A stretch of DNA of 64,000 nt from the NCBI RefSeq assembly GCF_030464345.1, contig NZ_VCYH01000006.1, positions 124,001-188,000 on the forward strand, given 5' to 3'. The notes under the pieces are model-generated. The model was given only the letters and a program-made list of their open reading frames with translations, did no database searches and was not told where the DNA came from. A program made the position numbers and the translations under genes. The number at the start of each line of letters is the position of its first letter. The stretch's first letter is position 1. The DNA is from Methanoculleus frigidifontis (GTDB taxonomy: Archaea; Halobacteriota; Methanomicrobia; Methanomicrobiales; Methanoculleaceae). Shown in pieces: positions 8,859 to 17,292 of this stretch.

Positions 8859-11800
8859 GTGAGCGAGAAGACACCACGGGAATGCCGCGGCATCTGCGGC
8901 ATCTGCGCCGCGGGGTGCGGCGTCGTCGTCACCTACGACGACGAAGGGCGGATTGCGGACGTGCGGGCGGACGAGGATTCGGAGCTTGGGATCATCTGCA
9001 AACTCGGCGAGCGGACACCCGAGATCGTCTACTCAAAAGACCGGGTGCTCTACCCCCTGAAGAGAACCGGGCCGAAGGGCACGTATGCATTCGAACGGAT
9101 ATCGTGGGACGAGGCCTACGATATCATCGTGCAGCAGCTCCTCGCGATAAAGGAGCAGCATGGGCCGGAAGCGGCGGCCATCTACACGGGGTCAGGGAGT
9201 TTCGAGCTCTCGCACTGCGATGTCTTCCAGCCTAAAGACGTCGCGGTCTCGTCCGCATCGAGCGTGCTGTTTCCCTACGGCTCGCCGAATACGATGGGTG
9301 TCGGGGCGCTCTGCTATGTCGCGTTCGCCATGATAGCGCCGCACGTCACGATGGGGCGGCTGTACATCAACACCTACTCGGACTTTGAGAACGCAGACCT
9401 CATCCTGGTCTGGGGGACGAATCCGGCCACCGACTTTCCGCCCCGAAACCTCCAGAAGATCCTGGAGGCGCGCTCGCGCGGCGCCGAGGTGGTCGTCATC
9501 GATCCGCGACGGACGAAGACGGTCGATCTCGCCGATGCCGAGTGGGTCCCGATCCGCCCCGGGACCGACGGTGCACTCGCTCTCGGGATCTGCAACGTCC
9601 TCATCGAGGAGGAACTCTACGACGAGGAGTTCGTCCGCAGCTGGACACATGGGTTTGAGGAGTTTGCGACCTACGTCCAGCACTTCCGGCCCGAGGTCGT
9701 CGAGGAGATCACCGGGGTGCCTGCAGAGACCGTCACTGCCCTCGCCCGGCGGATCGCGCAGGCGGACGGCGCGACATGGGCGATGTACACCGGGCTTGAG
9801 TACAGCGATTCTGGCGTGCAGGCGATCCGCGCCGCTCTGGTGCTCTGGGCGCTTGCGGGCCAGCTGGACGTCCCGGGCGGCCGGTGTCTTACGATGCTGG
9901 AGAATACGTTCCCGATCAACCGCTCGGAGTATCTCGAGAACCCTGACCTGAACCGGGCGATCGGCGTCGACCGGTTCCCGGTCTATACGGCCTACCGCAA
10001 AGAGGCGCATCCGATCGCGCTTCCCGAGTCGGTTCTGCTCGGAAAGCCCTATGAAATCCGTGCCCTCATCATCCAGGCCGGGCACCTCCTGATCTCCTGG
10101 CCGCAGACGCCCGTCTGGCGGGAGACGCTGAAGAACCTGGATTTTCTGGTCTGTGTCGACCGGCATCTCACCGCAGACGCGGCCTATGCCGATATTGTCC
10201 TTCCCGCAACGACGATGTACGAGCGGGAGTCGTACATGACCTACGGTCCGATCTTCCGGATCCGGGAGCGGATCATCGAGCCGCAGGGCGAAGCTCGGCA
10301 CGATGTCTTCATCATGGCCGAGCTCGCCCGCCGCCTCGGCTACGGGCATCTCTATCCGCAGGACGAAGAGGCGATGCTCCGGCACGTCCTGAAGGGATCC
10401 GGGTACAGCCTCGAGGACGTCCGGGCGGCCGGCGGCATGGTGCAGTCGCCGACGGTCATGATGCAGTACCGCAAGTGGGAGAAAGGGCTTCTGCGGCCGG
10501 ACGGGAGGCCGGGGTTCGACACTCCGACCGGCAAGTTCGAGATCTGGTCGACGGTCCTCGAAGAGCACGGCTACGACCCGCTTCCGGTCTACACGGAGCC
10601 GCAGGAGAGCCCGGTCTCGCAGCCGGAGCGTGCAAAGGAGTATCCGCTGATCTTCAACTCCGGTGCCCGGGTGACGACCGATTTCCACGCGCAGCATCAC
10701 GGCATCAAAAGCCTCCTCGCCGAGCGACCCGAACCGACGGTGACGCTCAACACCCGGGATGCAGCCGCCCGCGGCATCGCGCACGGCGATCGTGTCGTTG
10801 TCAGGACGGTGCGGGGGCAGATCCCGCTGCGCGCCATCGTCACCAACGATATCGTTCCGGGCGCCGTCGAGGCGAACATGGGCGGCGGCTGTCACGTCGG
10901 CCCGAAGGCGTGGCAGGAGGCGAACGTCAACGAGCTGACCGACCTGCAGCGCTACGACCCGATATCCGGTTTTCCTATCTACAAAGTCCTCCTCTGCGAC
11001 GTCGTGCGGGCGGACGATGCGGCAGGTGGGACGGTCGCCATCGGTTCGGGCGAGATCGAGGCCGCTGCAGACCTCTCTGCTCTTCCTTCTTCGTCCGAGA
11101 CGGAGCGGATCTACCTCGACAACAATGCCACGACGCCGGTCGATCCCGATGTCTGGGAAGCGATGGTCGCGTTCGGGGAGAAGAACTTCGGGAACCCGTC
11201 GAGCATCTACCGGGAGGGGAAGGCGGCGAAGAGGGCGGTGGAGGATGCCCGGCGCACCCTCGCCCGGCTGCTCCACTGCACGGCAAGACGGGTTATCTTT
11301 ACCGGGTGCTGCACCGAGGCGAACAACTTCCTGATCAAAGGCCTGGCGTTTGCCACGTGGGGGAGTGAGCGAAAGCAGATCATCACTTCATCAGTCGAAC
11401 ACTCGTCGGTGCTCGAGCCGATACGGTGGCTTGCGAAGTTTGGCTACCAGGTGACGGAGCTCGGTGTGGACGGGACGGGCAGGGTCAGGCCGCAGGATCT
11501 TGCGGCGGCGATCACGCCGGATACCCTGCTCGTCAGCGTCATGACGGCGAACAACGAGACCGGTTCGATCCAGCCGATCCCCGAGCTCGTGCGGATCGCG
11601 CACGAGCAGGGGGCACTCTTCCACACGGATGCCACCCAGGCCATCGGAAAGATCCCGGTCGATGTACAGGAGATGGACGTCGACTTTCTCACCCTCTCCG
11701 GGCATAAGATCTACGGGCCGAAAGGGGTCGGCGCACTCTACATCCGGCACGGTGTCCGGCTTGATCCGCTGCTGCATGGCGGCGAGCAGGAGCGGGGGGT

Positions 11801-12263
11801 GCGTGCCGGCACCGAGAACGTCCTCGGCATCGTCGGTCTCGGACGTGCCGCCGAGCTCGCCGGCCGGCACCTTGAGCGGATGGATGAGGTGCAGCGGCTG
11901 CGCGACCGTCTTGAGATTGGGATCCGCGAGATCGTGCCGGAGGCGCGGTTGAACGGGCACCCGACCGAGCGCCTGGCGAACACCCTGAATATGGTTCTCC
12001 CCGGATACCGGGGCGAATCGGTCGTGCTCGCCCTCGACCAGGAGGGGATCGGCATATCCTCCGGCTCGGCATGCCATTCGGGTTCGCCGTCGCCGTCGCA
12101 CGTCCTGCTCGCTATGGGCATCTCCGAAGAGGACGTCCATTGCTCCGTCCGCATATCGCTCGGTGCCCGGACGACCGAAGGGGAGATCGACCGGACGCTC
12201 GCAGCGATGGACGACGTTCTGCACAACCGGACAGAGACCGTCCGGTTCGTCACCTGCCGGTAG
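8859..12263 (+). CDS. Molybdopterin oxidoreductase fused to a cysteine desulfurase
   Basis: An 1134-residue two-enzyme fusion. Residues 1 to about 715 form a Mo/W-bis-pyranopterin oxidoreductase: [4Fe-4S] cysteines at 13, 16, 20 and 47, a probable metal-ligand Cys152 in MGVGALCYVAF, and pterin-binding segments (LILVWGTNPATDFPPRN, VVVIDPRRTKTVDLADAEWV). Residues about 749-1134 form a complete NifS/IscS-type PLP desulfurase starting at RIYLDNNATTP, with PLP Lys950 in LSGHKIYGPKG and persulfide Cys1072 in SSGSACHSG. A 30-residue Ala/Gly/Ser linker separates them. The frame is uninterrupted and GTG 8859 has a good AGGAGG. No FdhB, electron-carrier subunit or FdhD gene is adjacent. The substrate is unknown; the desulfurase domain could sulfurate the metal cofactor as IscS does for formate dehydrogenase, or the protein could act in sulfur metabolism. 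Confidence 0.88.
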   Translation: MSEKTPRECRGICGICAAGCGVVVTYDDEGRIADVRADEDSELGIICKLGERTPEIVYSKDRVLYPLKRTGPKGTYAFERISWDEAYDIIVQQLLAIKEQHGPEAAAIYTGSGSFELSHCDVFQPKDVAVSSASSVLFPYGSPNTMGVGALCYVAFAMIAPHVTMGRLYINTYSDFENADLILVWGTNPATDFPPRNLQKILEARSRGAEVVVIDPRRTKTVDLADAEWVPIRPGTDGALALGICNVLIEEELYDEEFVRSWTHGFEEFATYVQHFRPEVVEEITGVPAETVTALARRIAQADGATWAMYTGLEYSDSGVQAIRAALVLWALAGQLDVPGGRCLTMLENTFPINRSEYLENPDLNRAIGVDRFPVYTAYRKEAHPIALPESVLLGKPYEIRALIIQAGHLLISWPQTPVWRETLKNLDFLVCVDRHLTADAAYADIVLPATTMYERESYMTYGPIFRIRERIIEPQGEARHDVFIMAELARRLGYGHLYPQDEEAMLRHVLKGSGYSLEDVRAAGGMVQSPTVMMQYRKWEKGLLRPDGRPGFDTPTGKFEIWSTVLEEHGYDPLPVYTEPQESPVSQPERAKEYPLIFNSGARVTTDFHAQHHGIKSLLAERPEPTVTLNTRDAAARGIAHGDRVVVRTVRGQIPLRAIVTNDIVPGAVEANMGGGCHVGPKAWQEANVNELTDLQRYDPISGFPIYKVLLCDVVRADDAAGGTVAIGSGEIEAAADLSALPSSSETERIYLDNNATTPVDPDVWEAMVAFGEKNFGNPSSIYREGKAAKRAVEDARRTLARLLHCTARRVIFTGCCTEANNFLIKGLAFATWGSERKQIITSSVEHSSVLEPIRWLAKFGYQVTELGVDGTGRVRPQDLAAAITPDTLLVSVMTANNETGSIQPIPELVRIAHEQGALFHTDATQAIGKIPVDVQEMDVDFLTLSGHKIYGPKGVGALYIRHGVRLDPLLHGGEQERGVRAGTENVLGIVGLGRAAELAGRHLERMDEVQRLRDRLEIGIREIVPEARLNGHPTERLANTLNMVLPGYRGESVVLALDQEGIGISSGSACHSGSPSPSHVLLAMGISEEDVHCSVRISLGARTTEGEIDRTLAAMDDVLHNRTETVRFVTCR

Positions 12264-12290
12264 CGTGCCGGCCCTTCTCCACAGAATCTA

Positions 12291-12300
12291 TTTATATCTT
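12291..12300 (+). promoter_or_regulatory. TATA box upstream of the EgtD-like gene
   Basis: TTTATATCTT lies about 26 bases before ATG 12321, the spacing expected if transcription starts at or next to that ATG. It therefore supports the long form of the gene as a leaderless message. Confidence 0.55.
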
Positions 12301-12320
12301 CATCGGGATCGACATGGGCT

Positions 12321-13508
12321 ATGACGCATTTCGACCAGGCATGGCAGAGACTCCGCAGCACCGGATCGCCGGACTGCTCCTCCGCCTCTCCCTGCCCCAG
12401 GCAGAAACGTCTGTTTCCGGAGACTGCGGATCTCCTGGATCTGCCGTCGCGCTCTGCCCTACCCCGAGTCAGGGGCGGCACCGAAACCGGGTATGGCGGG
12501 GAGGCTGTGGCGGCGGATCCGATCGGGCTCTTCGATTCGGCGAGGCTTGAGATCCGCAATTACCACATGACGTCGTACGCCGAGGAGCTCGCCCGCGATA
12601 TCAGAGCAGGGCTGTCGTCCGGCCAGAAACAGATCCCCAGCAAATACTTCTATGATGAGCGGGGGTCGCGGCTCTTCGAAGAGATATGCCGCCTCCCCGA
12701 ATACTATCCCACCCGGACGGAGATGGCAATCCTTGAGGAGCATGCCGGCGCGATCATGGAGCCGTTCACCGCCGGCGACCTCGTGGAGATGGGATCGGGT
12801 GCGAACTGGAAGATCTGCCGGCTCCTGGATGCGGCCGCGCAGCCGCACGGTGCCGGTATCCGCTATGTCCCGCTGGATGTGAGTGAATCCGCACTTCAGG
12901 CAGCCGCCGAAGAGCTGATCAGGATGTACGGAGGGCTGGAGGTGCTCGGTATCGTGGCAGACTTCACCAGGAACCTCGATCGTATCCCGGATGATGCCGA
13001 TCGTCTCATCACCCTCTTCGGCGGCACCATCGGGAACTTTACCGATGCTGAAGCGGCGGAGCTGCTTGAAGGAGTTTCCGCCCTCATGCGGCGCGGTGAT
13101 CGGTTCCTGATCGGGATGGATACCGTCAAGGATACAGATCTCCTCGAGGCTGCATACAACGATGCACGGGGCATCACCGCCGCATTTAATAAGAATGTCC
13201 TGAACGTTGTCAACCGCGAGCTCTGTGCCACGTTCGATCTCGACCTCTTCGATCACGTCGCCTTTTACAATGAAACCTCAGACCAGATCGAGATGCACCT
13301 CGCAGCACGCCAGGCGATGGCCGTCGAGATCGCCGCTCTCGATATGGTGGTGGAGTTTGAGAATGGCGAGACCATCCACACCGAGATCTCCCGCAAGTTC
13401 TCGCGGGAGCGTGCGATCCGCATCTTCGAGGATGCCGGCCTTGCACCGCAGCGCTGGTTTACCGATGAAAATGGGTGGTTTTCACTCGTGGAGCTCGTCC
13501 GGCGCTGA
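12321..13508 (+). CDS. EgtD-like histidine N-alpha-methyltransferase family protein
   Basis: SAM-dependent methyltransferase of the EgtD family, whose characterised members make hercynine (trimethylhistidine) for ergothioneine. The core is clear from ELARDIRAGL through PSKYFYDERGSRLFEEICRL and PEYYPTRTEMAILEEH, then the SAM motif LVEMGSGANWKI and LFGGTIGNFTDAEAAELLEG. From ATG 12567 the protein would be 313 residues, the usual size. From ATG 12321 it is 395, with an unmatched N-terminal tail rich in Ser, Pro and Arg. I give 12321 because the TATA box is placed for a leaderless start there; 12507 (GTG) and 12567 remain possible. No egtB-like sulfoxide synthase is visible nearby, so the substrate may not be histidine. 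Confidence 0.8.
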   Translation: MTHFDQAWQRLRSTGSPDCSSASPCPRQKRLFPETADLLDLPSRSALPRVRGGTETGYGGEAVAADPIGLFDSARLEIRNYHMTSYAEELARDIRAGLSSGQKQIPSKYFYDERGSRLFEEICRLPEYYPTRTEMAILEEHAGAIMEPFTAGDLVEMGSGANWKICRLLDAAAQPHGAGIRYVPLDVSESALQAAAEELIRMYGGLEVLGIVADFTRNLDRIPDDADRLITLFGGTIGNFTDAEAAELLEGVSALMRRGDRFLIGMDTVKDTDLLEAAYNDARGITAAFNKNVLNVVNRELCATFDLDLFDHVAFYNETSDQIEMHLAARQAMAVEIAALDMVVEFENGETIHTEISRKFSRERAIRIFEDAGLAPQRWFTDENGWFSLVELVRR

Positions 13509-13560
13509 CGGCTCTGCGTATGCTGCCGGTGGATGCCCGCACCTCTTCTGCACACCATCA

Positions 13561-13570
13561 TTTTATACTC
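13561..13570 (+). promoter_or_regulatory. TATA box for the flavodoxin gene
   Basis: TTTTATACTC lies 31-40 bases before ATG 13601, predicting a very short leader. No ribosome binding site is seen, so translation is probably near-leaderless. Confidence 0.5.
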
Positions 13571-13600
13571 TGCGCCTCTCCATCAGGCCCGCGTGGGATC

Positions 13601-14140
13601 ATGAAAACACTCGTTGTTTACACGTCGGTGCATCACGGGAATACGAAAAAAGTGGCAGAAGTCATGGCCGGGGAGCTGGAAGCCGATATGGTCAGAGCAT
13701 CCGATGCCGATCCCGCGGCGGTCGGTGGCTACGATCTCATCGGCTTCGGCTCGGGCATCTATCACAACCGGCATCACCAGAACCTCCTGCGGTTTGTCGA
13801 CCGGCTCCTGCCCGTCGGCAGGGATCTGCAGGAGACGATCGCTTCCATGGGGGTTGATCTTCCGTTTGCCGATCAGCTCCGGCCCGTCGGGGGGAAGCTG
13901 GCGTTTATCTTCTCGACAAGTGGACGGGGCATGGTGAAAGATCACGCCGTTCTCAGAGATCTGTTGGCGATGAAGGGGTTTCGGATCATCGGAGAGTTTG
14001 CCTGCAAGGGCTGGGACACCTATACCGTCCGTGAAGTTGTCGGTGGGATCAATCAGGGGAAACCGGATGCCGGGGATCTTGCGCGTGCCGCCGGGTTCGC
14101 CCGCGATATCGTGAAGACCTGGCAGAAGGCTGCAGCGTGA
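13601..14140 (+). CDS. Flavodoxin family protein
   Basis: A 179-residue FMN-binding flavodoxin-fold protein. The N-terminal strand and phosphate loop MKTLVVYTSVHHGNTKKVAE, the segment GYDLIGFGSGIYHNRHHQNL and FIFSTSGRGMVKDHAVLRDL are the three flavin-contact regions. The length fits long-chain flavodoxins. An electron-transfer role is likely, but the partner is unknown. Upstream codons remain open to 13475, yet ATG 13601 begins the conserved fold exactly. It stands alone between the EgtD-like gene and the secreted Lon-type protease. Confidence 0.88.
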   Translation: MKTLVVYTSVHHGNTKKVAEVMAGELEADMVRASDADPAAVGGYDLIGFGSGIYHNRHHQNLLRFVDRLLPVGRDLQETIASMGVDLPFADQLRPVGGKLAFIFSTSGRGMVKDHAVLRDLLAMKGFRIIGEFACKGWDTYTVREVVGGINQGKPDAGDLARAAGFARDIVKTWQKAAA

Positions 14141-14185
14141 TCCGGTTCCCCGAACCCTTGTCCCTCCCTTCACGAGCAGCCAAAG

Positions 14186-14194
14186 ACTTATATC
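14186..14194 (+). promoter_or_regulatory. TATA box for the secreted Lon-type protease
   Basis: ACTTATATC lies about 35 bases before ATG 14225. The predicted leader is about eight bases, too short for a normal ribosome binding site. Confidence 0.5.
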
Positions 14195-14224
14195 AGAGAA
14201 TCGAGTATCATCGGCTGATCTCCG

Positions 14225-15139
14225 ATGAAATACCATGCTCTCATCATCCTGCTTGCGGCTTCAGTGCTTGTAAATGTTTATTTTCTTGGCGTTGCGCCTG
14301 TTTCTTCGGGCACTGATCTCCGGGAGCTCCAGAACCGGATCCTGACGCTCGAGCAGGAGAACGCCGATCTCCTCGCCAGGGTGCAGCAGGGCAGCATGAC
14401 CGTGCAGGAGGTATCTCCCGAAACGGATCTGTCGACCCTGCCGGCGCAGGCGGGTGCTCCGGCGGTGACGGAGCCGGGCTCTGTGATTGACGGGGGCGCG
14501 ACGCTGCAGGCGCCGGTGATCGTTCAACAAATCGAGTACGTCCGTGATTATCCGTTTATACGCCAGCAGGTCACGGAAGGCGGTTCTCTGGTAAACATCT
14601 CGGTCGAGGTCGTCCCGGGGAAGGGCCGGGTTCTCGTCCAGACCACTCCCCTGATGGGTGTCGTCTTCCAGGACGCTGCCAATACTGCAGTCTCCGTCGC
14701 CCGGGAGCAGTCGGATGCCAATCTCTCCGGAAACGATGTGATCTTCTCGGTCGTTGCCGACAGTGCGGTGTCGGAGATCGACGGGCCGAGTGCCGGGGCA
14801 CTGATGACGGCGCTCCTCCTCGCGGTGCTGGAAGACCGGCCCGTGAACGGTTCCGTTACCCTGACCGGCACCATCGACGAGCAGGGTAGAGTGGGAGAGG
14901 TCGGCGGTGTCGTCGAGAAGGCAAAGGCTGCGAAGGCGAACGGCAAGGATCTCATTCTCCTGCCCCATGAAAACAGCCGGTATATTCAGTACCGGGATGT
15001 AGTCAGAACCATCGCCGGTCTGCGGCTCACCTTCAAGCAGCCTGAGCAGATCGATACAAAAGAGTATATTGAGGAGGAGATCGGCATCCGGGTGGAGTAT
15101 GTGGACGGAATCGACGATGTCATGCTGTATATCACCTGA
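14225..15139 (+). CDS. Membrane-anchored or secreted Lon-type (S16) serine protease
   Basis: A 304-residue protein with an N-terminal hydrophobic segment (about residues 5-25) that exports or anchors it, a short coiled coil (LRELQNRILTLEQENADLLA), a linker, and a Lon proteolytic domain without an ATPase. The catalytic dyad can be placed: Ser189 in EIDGPSAGALMTA and Lys232 in VVEKAKAAKANG, 43 residues apart as in Lon. Such ATPase-free S16 domains occur in archaea, but their substrates are not established. A decayed second copy follows at 15203. The domain should lie outside the cytoplasmic membrane. Confidence 0.85.
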   Translation: MKYHALIILLAASVLVNVYFLGVAPVSSGTDLRELQNRILTLEQENADLLARVQQGSMTVQEVSPETDLSTLPAQAGAPAVTEPGSVIDGGATLQAPVIVQQIEYVRDYPFIRQQVTEGGSLVNISVEVVPGKGRVLVQTTPLMGVVFQDAANTAVSVAREQSDANLSGNDVIFSVVADSAVSEIDGPSAGALMTALLLAVLEDRPVNGSVTLTGTIDEQGRVGEVGGVVEKAKAAKANGKDLILLPHENSRYIQYRDVVRTIAGLRLTFKQPEQIDTKEYIEEEIGIRVEYVDGIDDVMLYIT

Positions 15140-15202
15140 TCGTCCGCTGCCCAGATGGTATATGCAGACATGCCAGAGCCCACTCTTCCTGCCTGAAGAC
15201 CC

Positions 15203-15891
15203 ATGAAGGCTGCGCCTATCCTTGTCCTTCTCCTTGTTCTATCACTCTTCGCCAACGCCTACCTCGTGCGGTCATCGTCTCGCCGACTCTCCTCCCTGCA
15301 GGGGCTTTGCCGGTATCCACGGCGGCAACCGACCCCGGCGGTGCCCACTCCCGCCCTGCCGGAGGTTCTCCCGAGAGCAGGTGACGGAGGAGGGATCGCT
15401 CGTGAATAGCTCGGTCGAGGTCATCCTCGGGCGCGGGCGGGTGCTCGCCGCCCGGAACCGCTCGGACGTCAACTTCTCTGAGAGCGACGCGATCTTCTCG
15501 GGTATGGCGGAGAACGAGGTCTCGGCGATCGACGGGCAGCGGGCCGGGGCACTGATGACGGCACTCCTCATCTTGGTGCTCGAGAACCGGTCCGTCGCCA
15601 GTTCCATCATCCTGATCGGCACGGTCGATCCCTCCGGGAACGTCGGGGAGATCGCCGGCGCCGTTGAGAAGGTGAGGGGGGGCACGCGGGGTCGGCAAAG
15701 GCCTTTTTCTGCTCATCGGGGAGATCCGCAGGCTCATCCTGTACCGTGACGCCTTGCAGGATGTCGGCGGGTTTGGATCCGGCAGCAGCGACCAGGGGTT
15801 GTGGATGCGGAGACCTGCATCGAGGAGGAGATCGGTACCAGGGTGGAGTACATCGATACCATCGGCGACGTCATCTCCTTCCTGCGGTAGT
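15203..15891 (+). pseudogene. Decayed duplicate of the secreted Lon-type protease
   Basis: A broken copy of the gene at 14225. It begins with an intact signal-like segment (MKAAPILVLLLVLSLFANAY), then changes frame: the frame near 15390-15680 reads EQVTEEGSLVNSSVEV and AIDGQRAGALMTALLI, and a third frame at 15811-15888 restores CIEEEIGTRVEYIDTIGDV, matching the intact gene's C-terminus in order. About 25 codons are missing after the VEVILGRGRVL segment. The catalytic Ser is replaced by Arg (DGQRAGAL against DGPSAGAL). Frameshifts, deletion and active-site loss together make a pseudogene by tandem duplication. Confidence 0.85.
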
Positions 15892-15911
15892 GGGTCAGGA
15901 AAGGTTCTTCA

Positions 15912-15922
15912 TGGTTTATATT
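15912..15922 (+). promoter_or_regulatory. TATA box for lipoprotein gene 15946
   Basis: TGGTTTATATT is centred about 29 bases before ATG 15946, so the message would be leaderless or nearly so. Confidence 0.55.
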
Positions 15923-15945
15923 CGTCTCTCGCCAACCGATATGGC

Positions 15946-16686
15946 ATGAGAAGAGCGTTCATCCTTACTGCTCTCATTGCGGTCGCCCTGCTCGCATGCG
16001 GGTGCACGAACACCGCATCCGTCGGCGATCCGGCACCGACCACGACCCCTGCCGCCGGGGCGGCAGCCCCGGAGACTCAGACCCCCGAACCGTCCGTACC
16101 TGAGGCGGCCGTGCCGGTCCTGGAGTTCTCCGGGAAAGGCGAAGGCTCGCACATCGTCGATCTGGAGACGGGCACGTATATCCTCACCACCGTGCGCGAG
16201 GGCACCGGGTTCTTCATGGTTGAGCTGGAGAAGGAAAACTGCCATATCGGCCTTCGTGGGACGGATGGCCCGTATCCCGGGACACAGGCTCTCGGGATAC
16301 GGATGCCCGGCCGCTACCAGATGAAGGTGACGGACGAGGGAGACAGCCCCTGGACGATCCGGATCGACCGTGCGGCAGGCACCGTCGACCAGAGCCTGCC
16401 CTATCACTTTGCGGGAATGGGCGGCCTGGTCACGGGCTTTTTCGACCTGCCCGAGGGAGAGATCCCGTTTGCCGTCCGGCACGACAGTCAGGACGACCCG
16501 TATATCTGGCTCTTCGATGAGCAGGGAAATGACATCTACGCGTATCCCGGGTGGGAAGCGCCGCTTCGCTCTCCCTGGGAGGCGCCACCGTCCGAGGGGA
16601 CCGTGATCCTCACTATCCCGGAGAGCAGGGCATATCTGCTTGCCGTGGAGTGCAATGGGAACTGGACCGTGGATATCGGAGAGTAA
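15946..16686 (+). CDS. Lipoprotein, paralogue of the gene at 17293
   Basis: A 246-residue exported protein with a lipoprotein-like signal: hydrophobic residues 5-16, then LACGC with candidate lipidated Cys18 or Cys20. A Thr/Pro/Ala-rich linker (residues about 22-55) precedes a beta-rich domain that looks duplicated (SGKGEGSHIVDLETGTYILT, later LPYHFAGMGGLVTGFFDLPE). The same pattern, including FSG/LSG at the start of the domain, LPYxFxGxG and a final NGxWTV-type strand, occurs in the protein from 17293, so the two are paralogues. The function is unknown. I chose ATG 15946 because the signal peptide begins there and the TATA box is correctly spaced. Confidence 0.8.
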   Translation: MRRAFILTALIAVALLACGCTNTASVGDPAPTTTPAAGAAAPETQTPEPSVPEAAVPVLEFSGKGEGSHIVDLETGTYILTTVREGTGFFMVELEKENCHIGLRGTDGPYPGTQALGIRMPGRYQMKVTDEGDSPWTIRIDRAAGTVDQSLPYHFAGMGGLVTGFFDLPEGEIPFAVRHDSQDDPYIWLFDEQGNDIYAYPGWEAPLRSPWEAPPSEGTVILTIPESRAYLLAVECNGNWTVDIGE

Positions 16687-16696
16687 TCTCCCTCTT

Positions 16697-17185
16697 TTAT
16701 TTTCCGTTCTGGCGGATGACCTCGTAGGTGACCCGCTGCTGCAGAATGCAGTCGCGGACGGCACGCTCCCGCTCGGAGAGGTTCGATCGCCCGCTCTTCA
16801 CCTCGACGAAGGCGACGCTGGTCACCTCGCCGTCAGAGAGGCCGTTGAAGACGATGAAGTCGATAGGGGCGCCGAGGAACCGTGCATCCTTCGGGTTGTA
16901 AGCAAACTCCGGGAAGTAGGGGATGAGGTGTTCGGTCACCTTGCCCCGGATCACCGCCTCGCTCCGCGTGACGGCGTCGCGGCGGATGGTCTTCTCCTCC
17001 GCCATCTTCCACTCGCGGAAGAGCACGTCCGCCTTCTCGTCGACGAGGCGCTGCATCTCGGTCGACCGCCACTCTTCAAAGAGCGATCGCGCCCGGCGTT
17101 CGACCCGCCCTGAGAGGCGGGCGTAGCGCCAGGCGAGATAGGCAAGCAGGAGCAGCAGGGCGGCGATGATGACCGGTTCTAGCAT
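16697..17185 (-). CDS. Predicted membrane-anchored nuclease, Holliday-junction-resolvase-like
   Basis: A 162-residue protein with one N-terminal membrane helix (EPVIIAALLLLLAYLAWRYA), a charged helical stalk (about residues 28-75), and a C-terminal restriction-endonuclease-like core: GAPIDFIVFNG followed by SVAFVEVKSGRSNLSERERA gives the D...ExK arrangement of PD-(D/E)xK nucleases. It matches the archaeal group described as predicted secreted or membrane endonucleases distantly related to archaeal Holliday junction resolvase (COG4741). The biological substrate is unknown. It lies in opposite orientation between the two paralogous lipoprotein genes. Confidence 0.82.
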   Translation of the reverse strand: MLEPVIIAALLLLLAYLAWRYARLSGRVERRARSLFEEWRSTEMQRLVDEKADVLFREWKMAEEKTIRRDAVTRSEAVIRGKVTEHLIPYFPEFAYNPKDARFLGAPIDFIVFNGLSDGEVTSVAFVEVKSGRSNLSERERAVRDCILQQRVTYEVIRQNGK

Positions 17186-17260
17186 ATAGTACGAATAAAC
17201 GGCAGAGAATATAGGGATTTTTAAATTCCCTGCTTGAGAGCGCTTCAGGGAGATCCACGA

Positions 17261-17270
17261 CTTTTATATC
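17261..17270 (+). promoter_or_regulatory. TATA box for lipoprotein gene 17293
   Basis: CTTTTATATC is centred about 27 bases before ATG 17293, predicting a leaderless message and supporting that start over 17275 or 17278. Confidence 0.55.
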
Positions 17271-17292
17271 CTCTTTGATGCCATACCCCAAT

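Noticed and set aside
9192-11276. Long minus-strand open frame of 694 codons
   Set aside because: It lies wholly inside the oxidoreductase-desulfurase fusion, has no domain features and is an antisense effect of GC-rich codons.
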